Origin: Adiantum capillus-veneris
Lineage: Eukaryota; Streptophyta; Polypodiopsida; Polypodiales; Pteridaceae
Assembly (NCBI GenBank): GCA_014529385.2
Contig: CM043969.1
Location: 28,347,946 to 28,411,945, forward strand
Length of the DNA stretch: 64,000 nt
Direction: 5' to 3'
The translations under genes and the position numbers were made by a program. The number at the start of each line of letters is the position of its first letter. Position 1 is the stretch's first letter. The notes under the pieces were generated by a model. That model saw only the letters and a list, made by a program, of their open reading frames with translations. It made no database searches and was not told the DNA's origin. Shown here in pieces: positions 43,846 to 53,662 of the stretch.

Positions 43846-44780
43846 TCTCATTTTGTATATAGAGTGAATCCCCCGGGGAAGAAGAGCCTAGACTTGCTTA
43901 CATTGCGAATGACCTAATAGAAGAGCTTTTGCTAAGCTTATTAAAGGAATACCGAGGTATCTTCGCTTGGTCGTACAAGGATCTCAAGGATGGTGATCCA
44001 GAAATCTGTCAACATACCATACCCATGAGAGATGATGCGAAACCAAGTAGATAGAGACCATACACGTATAATGAAACATTTTCTAGGAAGATAAAAGAAG
44101 AGATTGAAAAACTAAAGGAAGCCGAATTCATTTACGAAATTGAACACATAGATTGGGTGTCTCCAATTGTGGTAGTACCCAAAAAGAATGGAAAATTAAA
44201 AGTGTGTGTTAATCTCAAAAAGATGAATGCAGCTACTATTAGAGACAACTTTCCTCTTCCACGCAAGTTGCAGGAAAAGAAGCTTACAACTTCTTAGACG
44301 GCTTTTTGGGATACAATCAACTTCTGGTTGACCCAAAAGATCAACATAAAACTGCTTTTGCAACAGAATGGGGTATATTTGCCTATAGGGTTATGCCGTT
44401 TGGGTTAACTAATGCTTCAACCACATTTCAAAGGTTGATGAGCCATGCTTTCAAAGAATATCTTAGGAAATTCTTAGAAGTATATATGGATGATCTATGC
44501 ATACATTCATTAATCCGGGCTGATCATTTTGAACACCTCAAAAAGATATTCAAAAAATGTAGACTTTATAGGATTTGCTTAAATCCTGAAAAGTGCACAT
44601 TCATGGGAAGACAAGGAAAAATTATTGGACATATAGTGTTTAAAAATGACATAGCTACTGATATTGAGAAGATTCATGTCATTGCTGATTTGGCTAGATC
44701 AACAAGCCTTCATGGGGCATTGTGGATATTATCGACGGTTCATCTACATGTACGCTATAATTGCAAAACCCATGTATAGC
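43846..44780 (+). pseudogene. pol: Reverse transcriptase of element H
   Basis: Motifs in order: EEPRLAYIANDLIEELLLSL, KEYRGIFAWSYKDL, EEIEKLKEAEFIYEIEHIDW, VSPIVVVPKKNGKLKVCVNL, FATEWGIFAYRVMPFGLTNA, STTFQRLMSHAFKEYLRKFL and the catalytic VYMDDLCIHS with both Asp at 44489-44494. Thumb/connection sequence follows (LNPEKCTFMGRQGKIIGHIV). A stop at 44052 and a shift near 44290 break the frame. Gypsy-type RT is certain. Confidence 0.9.
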
Positions 44781-45450
44781 TTGATTACGCACTTTAAATG
44801 GACTGAGGCATGTGAAAAATCCTTCATGAAGCTTAAGCAAGCTCTCACCTCAACTCGAATATTGAAAGCACCAGATTGGAATAAGGTTTTCCACGCACAT
44901 GTAGATGCTTCAAATTTTGCTATCGGTTGTATACTAGCTCAACCAGGAGATGAGAAAATTGACTTTCCTATTTCTTATGCTAGCCGGAAAAGCTGTATTC
45001 TTAGCTCGGTGCTGACTAAAGTGGTTAGTTCAAGAAGGACAGAATGGGAAATGAATCTCCATGCTGCTCTATGGGCTTACCGAGTTTCATTCAAAACAAC
45101 TTTAAATGCTACACCCTTTAACCTTGTTTATGGTCTTGATGCCATACTGCCAATAGAATTTCTATTGCCGACATTAAGGGTAGCACATAATCTTGAGTGG
45201 ACTAAACATGAATTGTCAAAAATACTTGAAGATTTGGAAAAGTTAGATGAGCAAAGGCTAACTGCTGTAGCTCACATCTATGCACAAAAGCGAAAACAGA
45301 AACACTTTTTTTATTCCCAATTAATCACAAAAATATTCAAGAGGGGACTTAGTTTTAGTTTATTTCCTTAAGCAACACATATCCAAATTTAAGAAAAAGG
45401 GAAACACATCATTTATCATTGAAGATGTATCTCCAAGTGGAGCAGTAAAA
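44664..45450 (+). pseudogene. pol: RNase H start fused to integrase end (internal deletion)
   Basis: An ORF begins with RNase H sequence (FKWTEACEKSFMKLKQALTS, HAHVDASNFAIGCILAQPGD, DFPISYASRK) but at about 45030 passes directly into the C-terminal part of integrase (EMNLHAALWAYRVSFKTTLN, ATPFNLVYGLDAILPIEFLL). The rest of RNase H and the integrase zinc and catalytic core are missing. The GDLVLVYF segment of the integrase C-terminus follows in another frame (about 45346), then FIIEDVSPSGAVKL. The element therefore cannot integrate on its own. Confidence 0.85.
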
Positions 45451-46450
45451 TTGTCCACCCTAGATGGTGAACCAATGGCTAATTGGATTAGCGGATGTCG
45501 TTTAAAGAAACAAAATCTGCTGCTAACCAATGAATTGCTAGAAAGAATGCATGCAGCCAAGCAAAGGAAGATTAAACGACAGCAGGTTATCAATGAAGCC
45601 CAAGAGGAAGCTCAACTTCGGGTACTCAAGTGGAAAGCTGCTCTCAAGAATCAACAGATACCGATTCCCATCAACACTTTGGAAATACATGATAGACAAT
45701 GGGAATTATCTAAAGACGCAGTTTCAACAGATGATGACTGGTTAGACGGAATGGACATGCGCATCAAAGTACAGCTCAACAATCATAGCACCAATGCTTT
45801 GGTCAACACAGGAGCTAGAGTAAATACAGTCAGTTATTCCACATACAAGAAGGCAACAAGTCAAGCATTGACAACAAGAATAGCGACAATCAAAGGATGC
45901 AAGTGGAACCCAACTCCAACATTGGGAGTAGTCAACTTGAACATGATAGTACATGGATGTTCATGTCCTCATCAATTTGTATGCTTACCAGATGAACACA
46001 TGAATCAGACGATGATTCTTGGAATTCCCTGGATGCGAACTACAAAGCAGTACCAGATTGGGATACAAATCAGCTAAAGCTATCACCTAAAGGAGGGAAA
46101 CTCATTGTTTCAATTGCACCAAGCCAGGAGGAATGGAAAAGAAGCAATCAACAGACCAAACCACGAAATAGTCAATCTTCTCCATCCCCTCGACAATCAA
46201 ATGCTACAAGTAGCATGCAAGGATTTAGGCAAATTTGGGTACCAAAAGCACAACTTAAGGATAAACCGATTCAGATCTGAGTGCCTAAAACTTCACCGAC
46301 AAAACAAAAGAAGGTTCCAAGGGTTAAAACATAGAAACGGGCAGCTCCGAGCAAGGAACCTAACATGAAAATGGTTTGGAAGAAAAAGGAGCACTTATCT
46401 TCTTCACAAATCGTAAAACCAATCAAGCAATGTCGAGTTAATTCTCAAAA
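45451..46450 (+). pseudogene. Second retropepsin-like domain downstream of integrase (element H)
   Basis: The frame continues from the integrase tail (STLDGEPMANWISGCRLKK) through a Lys/Gln-rich helix to MDMRIKVQLNNHSTNALVNT, GARVNTVSYSTYKKATSQAL and DEHMNQTMILGIPWMRTT. This is the retropepsin pattern L-V-[D]-T-G-A-x-x-N with closing I-L-G-x-P-W-M-R, but Asn (45805) replaces the catalytic Asp. A shift near 46050 leads to PDWDTNQLKLSPKGGKLIVS and a Ser/Gln/Lys-rich tail. A second protease-like unit after integrase is unusual. It may be a capture from another element or a non-catalytic accessory domain. Confidence 0.6.
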
Positions 46451-48200
46451 GATTCCACCACACCTACAACACTAAGCAAACCAAGCTACCAATGGCGAGA
46501 AAAAGCTCGAAGACAGTCAAAAGTGCAACCAACAACTCAAGCAATCAGTGTGCTAAAGCATCCTGATGGTACAATCAAACAGAGAGCACAAAAGCTACAA
46601 GATTTTCTCTTTGGAAGACATTAGCAGCAAACCTTGACATCGAAAACCCTTGAGTTAATTACTCAAGACCCAGCTCTTGCACAACATAATGGTTTGAATT
46701 GCATTGATCTTCATAGCATGGTAGAGCCAACCATGGCTATGCATAGACACAATTTTTCAACCCATGCACATAGTCGTCCCGGAGTACGCCATCTAGGAGG
46801 GGTGGAAGGGCACTAAGTATTAAGTAATTAAGGGCAATGTTTGAAGAGGGAGGAAAAAGTTTGATGTTAACGTGTGATTTTTTGAAAAATTACCTAATAA
46901 TGCCCTTATAATGCATCATCAAGGAAAAATTCATTGATAATATCTTCCCGATGAGTGTAAATAGTGTATATACTATCAGAAAATCATCAAAAATAGTCCT
47001 TTGTTGGGTATTTTTCATCATTTTTATTGATAATGAGGCTTAAAAATAGAAAAATCCAATAAAAAACAATAAAGATATATTTTTCAATGGATTTTCTTAA
47101 TTATTGGATTTTTACTTTACTTTTTTAGAGCATTTTGCTATTTTCTTTGATTTTTTCAAATAAATAGGTAAAAAATTAATAATAAATAGTAGGGAAGCTC
47201 GGATGGAAAAATGAAAGACACGATGGTGATAAAAAAGACAAGGCGGACATGCATAAAATTTTTCAATAAAATCAGAAGATGGAAGCGAAAAGCCTAAATT
47301 AGGCGGCCATGCCTACTTTTGCAAAATTCCTGCAGAATGAGCTACAGGAATCCGATCAGGGAAATTTTTGAGTCTAACATAGATTTCATGGCCTAGTAGG
47401 ACTAACGAGGGAATCTGGGGAAAATTGGTTCGGGAAGTCTGGGTATAGATATCCAAGGTAGGCTAAAACCACCTCATTTCCACTTGCAGCCTTTGCAGAG
47501 AGAGATTTCGGCCTCTTTTGCACGACTTTTCTGGAGCCCACAATTGACCATTTTCAGTTCTGTCCCACACGAGACATGAGGGGTAAGTTCTTTACTCATC
47601 AATGATCCATTTTGTACGGCCGGTAGCTAGTCTAAAGCCCTAGAAAAACCCTAGAAACCGAGCAGTGCACGAAGACCTACGATCAAGAACTGACCATAGC
47701 GGCCTGCCAGCTCGACCAAATTAGAAGGGATTTGAACCATAGCATGCCCTAACATAATAGAACCTTTCTATATCATCAGTTGACCATTCGGCAGGGGTCG
47801 AGGGGGTTCCCAGTAGAAAAGCTAGGTTTTTGGCAAATGCCAAAATTCCGATCTGACTCCACAGGTGGCTTGCTTATGAGGTCCATTTACAATGTATATG
47901 ATTGGTTTGGTGAAATCCATCAAGCAAAGCCCTCGAAAAGCAGAAAATGGCTCGAAGGTTACAAAGCGTCAAATTTGACATATGGGGTCAAACTGACTCC
48001 AAATGAGCCAGAATTGGACAGGTTGCTTCACGACTCTGCTGCGGACAAGTCCAAAGCCTCAAAATTGACCGATAACCCAATAGGTAGTGTAGTCACACAA
48101 AAAACGGTGTAGTAACAGAAAACGGTGATTTCAAAGTTGACAGGCAGTGTAGTCAGAGAAAACGGTGATTTCAAACTCGACAAAGCACAAAGTGATGCCG
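46451..48200 (+). other. Tail and AT-rich non-coding spacer of element H
   Basis: Weak coding-like sequence to 46816 (ELITQDPALAQHNGLNCID) is followed by AT-rich sequence without supported frames. Confidence 0.5.
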
Positions 48201-48239
48201 GCATGACCAAACTTGACCAAATTCAATTTAGGACTTGTT

Positions 48240-48990
48240 TTTGATGAAATATGTCTAGGTCAAAATTTGTAAGTTTTGCAAAGAATTTATCACTGTTGTA
48301 AATAATTGCGATTATTTACTTTTGCATCATTTTTGCTTGGAAATTGTCACACCTCCTCACTTATCATGTGTACACACCTATTACATGCCAAAAATCAAGT
48401 ATGAGCCAAAATGAGCACCCATTACTTGAAAATTGTCAAAAAACGCAAATAAGTCTTTGCAAGCCAATTTTTGGGTTATGGACAACATTTCTTGATCCAA
48501 ATCACCTCATATCTCATACCCAAGGTCTATACAATGCCTAGAACCAAGTTATACAAAAAATGTTGATTTTGGAAGAAAAGTTAATAATCGTGATTATTTA
48601 CTTTCTAACCAAAAATGGGAAGTTTGGATATTTTGCCATCATACATCGAAAGTACATGATGTGATAAGCCCACTAGATAAGTTTGAACCAATTTGGAGCT
48701 CAAAATTTAAAATTTCCTTTATATCTAGTGTTTCAGAGACCTAAAGAAAAAATCTGGTACCATTTTCACCCTATGCATCCAAATGAGCCCATATTTCACT
48801 CAGAGCATGTATTTGGTATATACTTCAAGTCTATGAAGCCAAGTTTGCAAAAAGTTGAAAAATTTGCTCAGCCGTAAATAATCGCGATTATTTACTTTGG
48901 TTGCAAAAATTTGTTTTGACTTCACCATTTTGTTTCTTGCATGTTTTTATGCGTCTATGCTTGTTCAAAAATTGATTTGAAGCAAATTGG
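48240..48990 (+). repeat. Repeat array B: three units of about 288 bp with the same palindrome
   Basis: Palindromes at 48298-48319, 48580-48601 and 48874-48895 (the last a perfect 22-bp palindrome) are spaced 282 and 294 bp. Surrounding words match array A (TTTGCAAAAAGTTG, AAGTTTGGA). The array ends shortly before the accessory ORF at 49063. Confidence 0.85.
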
Positions 48991-49062
48991 ACCAAAATTG
49001 TCAGCATTTCAGACTAAAGGACTTTCAGAGAAAATTTCGACAAACCTGCTAAATTTGCACTC

Positions 49063-52000
49063 ATGCAAAGAACAGAGAGGGCTAAGAAGAAGCTCAAGCA
49101 AAAGGAGAAGTTTTAGGAACTGCCCGCTTATCAACTAGACCCTGATTCAATTAAAGCAGCCAAGGTAGCATACCTCTCTAGAGAGCAGCTAGAAGAGCAT
49201 CACACTACAGTCTTCAGTGGTAGATTCAAGAGTGAAGAGGAGCATCAGGTGGAGTTGCAACTCCTACCCAAAGAAGTATATGATGTTGCCACCAAGCCAG
49301 AGACCAAAGAAGCCAACCGCAGGCTTGGAATTAGAGACTTCTACAAACAAGAGCCGTGCAGAGTGGATTTTCAGAAAGCTTACAAGCTTCTATCCACAAT
49401 TAAAGAAGATGGAACTACACAAATATCTGACACTCAGGGAAAGAAGGTCGAGGTAGTCATAACCAAAGATATAGTGGCAAAGGCACTCAGACTGCCTACA
49501 GAGGGAATGACCATGAGAGCAAGGGGCAGGAAAACGGCAGGCACTTTTACCAAAGAGACCACCACGGCTACCTTTGAAGATTTGATTCACAAACAGGTGG
49601 AAGAGCCAGCCATATTATACCATCAGCACTTCCATTTTTTGGCAAAAAGGCCACGAAGGTACACTACGCCAAATCACGCGGTTGCCTCTACATTTACCCA
49701 AGTACTAAAGTCAACAACCACGCAACTAGTGGACCATGCTCAGTATGTCCTGACCACCTTGAAGGGCACCAAGAAAGAAGGCAAAATCATTTACTTGGGT
49801 GCGCTAGAAGTCTTGACGAGGATAGCATACCATGCCATTGGCATGGCTGACAATTTATCACCTGCTCCTGATCAAAATACATGAATATTGCAGCACAACC
49901 TTCTCCAAGAGCTACAAGGTTAGGAAAGAGATCTTATAAATCCAATGAAGAATTAGCTGACAGCTCACCGAAAAGGCACATCAGTGAGAGCTCTAATAAC
50001 GAGGAAAAGAGATCTCGTAAAGAAGAAATGAAAAGAAAAACTGGGAAGAGCCTGCACAAAAAATGCTCTCTTTGAAAGAGAGAAACAGGCCTACCAGCGC
50101 AGTAGACAAGCACAAGGGAAGAACCCAGAGAAATGGGTGCCTACTGGACTTAAAGGCCCAAAAATGAAGCATCACACAAGAAAATAGGCTGAAGACCCCA
50201 CTGAGACTTTGGGGAAAATGTACCAAGAAGCTGAAGCCCTCAAGTTGAAGGAAGCAGAAGAAGTGGCTAGAAAAGCCAAGGATGTGGAGGATTAGAGACA
50301 AGCCGAGGAGATGTCTAGAGAAGAAGCACAAGAACAAGGTTACGAGTCACCCAGACCCACCTCACTGCCTACAAAACAACAAGACCATCCCATGCCAACC
50401 CCACCACCATCACCTGCGGGCAAAGACACCAATAAAGAAGCAGAGCTTGAAAAAGAGATAGAATCTGAATCCAGCAAAGAAACAGAATCTGCTCAAAAAG
50501 CTGACCAGCACAAGAAGCAAAAAGAGAAAGAAGCAGAGCCTGAACAAGAGGAAGCCACCAAAGCTACTCAAAAGCCTGAAGAGAAAAAGGCAAGTGAATC
50601 TGCACAAGAGGCTGATAAAGAAGCAGAGCCAGAACAAGAGGCTACCACTACACAAGAGAAAGAATCCGAGCAAGAGAAGAAAGTGAGTCTGGCACCAGAA
50701 GAGACAACAAGATCTGAGCCAGCACCCTCTACTGCAGCACAACAAGAGAAGAATGGAGCACCGTCTACTTCCACTTAGCATAAAACGACCGAGGCATCAA
50801 AGCCTCAAGATGAAAAAGAAGAAGACCGACCCTCTACCTCCACACAAGAAAAATTGGCAGCTACGACGCAGAAGAAAGACACACATGAGGCTGCAGGTAC
50901 ATCAACTCAGCTTGCAAGATGGGAGGATTGGCAGTCAAATGACAAGGTATTAGTACAAGTAAATGAATATGCAAGGCATATACAAGACATGATGGAGAGA
51001 CTCCATTCAACAGCCCTTAGCTACAGTACCAAGGCTAAAGAGCTCGAGATGGTGATTGACGCTCTCCAAGGAGAGTTAGAAGACAAGATGACTATCATCA
51101 CCGATCTCCAGAGGCAAGTGTAGGAGATGAACGCAAAAGTTGAACAGCATCAGCTAGCTAGAGATAGACAACAAAAAGAAATGGAGGAGTTAGGTGATCT
51201 GCTCACCAAGTTATCTGATGCTTGCAAGGAAAAAGATGACAGAAGTTACAAATGAACTTCTTACGACATCCCTGTCAGCTCAAAAAATTCAAGTGCAATT
51301 GGATGTTGCAAATGCCTCTTTACAGTATTCTGAACAGCAAATCAATGATCAGGCAATCTTTTTACGGTAAATAAGAGAAAATCCAGCCATGGCCTCGATT
51401 AAAGGGACTGATGAAGTATACAAGGCACTAGAAAAGAAGAACACGGACCTAGAGTTAGAATTAAAGCTGGAGCAATCATAGTGTAGGGACCTGGCATTGA
51501 TGCGGGTCCAGAGAGAAGAAGAGCTCCTGAAAGAAATAGCAAAGCTTAAGAGAGTTAACCAACTCCTCAGAGATGGAAAACCAGACACGCAGGAAGAGGC
51601 AGACACTTTAGAGCCGCCACAGATAGACATACCCTCGGTCTCATTTGTTGAGTTTGAGACACAGTCCACAACAGAGCTGAGTGGTGAAGAGGATTTTCAA
51701 ATTAACATCACGAATGCAGACATAGTGCCTATGGTCCAATTATCAAAAGCTGAGGAGGACGCACTGAAAGAGAAAATCACCCAAGAGGTGGATGAGCAGT
51801 GGAAAGCCGTAATGGATTGGGAGTTGAGAGTTCTACACTCTGTCAACATCACTCAAATCACTCTCAATCAGATTAATGCGCAATGGCATCAACAATCTCG
51901 GCCATACCCTCTCATCAAAGTGGAATTACTACAGGTAAAAGAGAGGCTATACACAAAGACATGCAAGAAGATGGCGCAGATAAAGACCACCCAAAGTGGA

Positions 52001-52715
52001 GGTTAAGCTGACTGAACAAGAAGGCTGAACAAGAATCCACGGTATTTGATTCTGTTCACAAGAGCACCTGCAGCCCTGCAAAGAGATCCCACATTTTGTC
52101 ATGTACCCAGAGTAAGGACATGGCAAGAGCATGAGGCATTGACAAAGAAGCGGCCAACCTGACTGAACTACCCAAGACTGCCAGCTCCAAAGAAAGGACA
52201 CGCAACAGAGGAATACATGGTGAAAATCCTAACGGGCGCCATATCTTTCTTCAAGAGTCTACCAGATCTCTCCTGCGCTATGTTATATAAGGTATGCCGA
52301 ATGCTGCTTACTTGTATTGAGGTATTTCATGAGCTAGAGAAAGAAGGCGCCCCGTGGATGTCATTCCTTGAGGGAAATCAGGGCTTATGCTATGATTTGA
52401 GTGGGCAACCTTCAAAAGAAGTCCTTTATGGCTTCTATGCCAGATGTATCTTCTTACCATCAAGCAATATGTTGGCATTTGAGGAAGCTTTCTATATTGG
52501 ATTTTGCACCTGGCGAACAAAGATATTTGCACCTGTGATCAGCAACCTTAGATCCAGATTTGTAGGCTACTCCAGCGGTAGAGCTGAAGAATAGAGTGAC
52601 CATGCAATTTCTTCAAGTGCCAGACAAAGAAAGAAAAATCAGATACCAGAAGTCACTGGATGCGCTTAAAGACCGCCTCGCTAGCCATCAACCCGAAGAC
52701 TATTTCAGCCCATAA
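49063..52715 (+). pseudogene. Long 3' accessory ORF of element H (unknown, coiled-coil)
   Basis: About 1,200 codons, mostly in one frame, starting ATG 49063 (MQRTERAKKKLKQKEKF, TAG at 49114, then ELPAYQLDPDSIKAAKVAYL). A globular N-terminal part follows (49249-49884; RVDFQKAYKLLSTIKEDGT, VVITKDIVAKALRLPTEGM), then a Glu/Lys/Gln-rich low-complexity region (50311-50778), a coiled coil (50950-51230), a second coiled region (51497-51600), an acidic segment and a C-terminal tail ending TAA 52713. Stops at 50188, 50293, 50776 and 51121 and shifts mark decay. It sits where some plant gypsy elements carry env-like ORFs, but no signal peptide or membrane segment is seen. Confidence 0.6.
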
Positions 52716-52740
52716 AGCTGTGTCAAGGGACGACACAGGC

Positions 52741-52753
52741 GAGGAGGGGGGAA
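52741..52753 (+). other. Polypurine tract of element H
   Basis: GAGGAGGGGGGAA immediately before the 3' LTR. Confidence 0.85.
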
Positions 52754-53662
52754 TGTTAGTAGCAAGCTAACACGGACACCATTTTTTGAATTTCCCTTTG
52801 TAAAACATTTATTATTTTGATAAATTAGGAATATTGTAACTCCTATTTTCTCGGGTAAACTCTGTAGTTAATGAGCCGGGGCTACAAGCTTCCAGATTGT
52901 ATCAGCCAGTCATTACCCAGCTTTGGTAGAACTCCAGATTATTAGTTTTGACCACCCAAAAACCTTGGCTAAGGTATAAAAGCCAATTTTTGTAAGTTTT
53001 GGATAAGAAATACACAGCGTGAGCTAACGGTGCTCACTCCTCTCCTTCTCGCTCTTCCTACTCCCTCCCCAGTTGTCACATTGCAATTGCGTTTGTTGAA
53101 TTGCAAACGTAGGTAAGAGCTCTACACATTGACGTAAGCAATTCACAATATTTCGTAGCTTTTGACGTCGTCGACCCGCGACCTAATTTCATCATTACTA
53201 GGAATTTACACTGTCAAATAAAAAACTAAGCATAGGCGGGGTATTGGGGCATCATTGCTAAGCATTTAGATGCATTCTGGGTCGAAAACGACTAGGTCAA
53301 AAATCCGCTGCTGTTAATAATCGTGATTTTGGAACTTAACCTAAAGTGGGTTTTGAGACCATAAGCATGTGTGCTTAGGTCTTATAAAATTTTCCTAGAA
53401 GTTTCGCTACGTTTGGATGTCATTTGATGCCGTAACGGATGTGATTTGTTTGCTGATAAACGAATGGCTTTTGGTGAGTTCAGTCACTTGAGTGTAGCTT
53501 GAGTTAGATGAGAGTTCTTAGTTGTTTTCCAAGAGATTGACAACCTCTTGTAGACTCTACGCACTAGTTGAGTCAGCTTCGTCCCATGGATTGACAATTT
53601 AATGGTGGTTCTCGCTAATACTGCAATAAGATAGGATGATCAGGTTAGACATGCATCCCACA
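52754..53662 (+). repeat. 3' LTR of element H
   Basis: 909 bp, same ends as the 5' LTR. It keeps the 133-bp block 52908-53040 with TATAAAAG at 52975-52982, then the shared CTCCTTCT... region. It also carries a half copy of the palindrome (near 53314). Confidence 0.92.
52975..52982 (+). promoter_or_regulatory. TATA box of element H LTR
   Basis: TATAAAAG in the LTR block missing from the 5' copy; it would place a transcription start about 30 bp downstream. Confidence 0.6.

Larger units (their letters stand above)
34243..53662 (+). mobile_element. Giant Ty3/gypsy element H, Tat/Ogre-like
   Basis: Two related LTRs (34243-35009 and 52754-53662) enclose 17.7 kb. The flanks ACTCG (34238-34242) and ACTTG (53663-53667) look like a 5-bp target duplication with one change. 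Contents in order: Asp-tRNA-type PBS, repeat array A, an upstream ORF, a secondary LTR insertion, protease, a spacer with a good 3' splice site, RT, fused RNase H/integrase remnant, a second protease-like ORF, repeat array B, a long accessory ORF, polypurine tract. Size, PBS, upstream ORF and protease-RT spacer fit the Tat/Ogre group. The copy is inactive (stops, a deletion in Pol, capsid domain not found). Confidence 0.88.

Noticed and set aside
35704-48895. Regularly spaced palindromes as a CRISPR-like array
   Set aside because: Spacing is near 288 bp and the sequence between sites is itself repeated, so this is a retrotransposon leader repeat.
50410-50781. Minus-strand Phe/Leu/Cys-rich ORF that looks like membrane segments
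   Set aside because: It is the complement of the Glu/Lys/Gln-rich part of the accessory ORF, whose frame continues on both sides.
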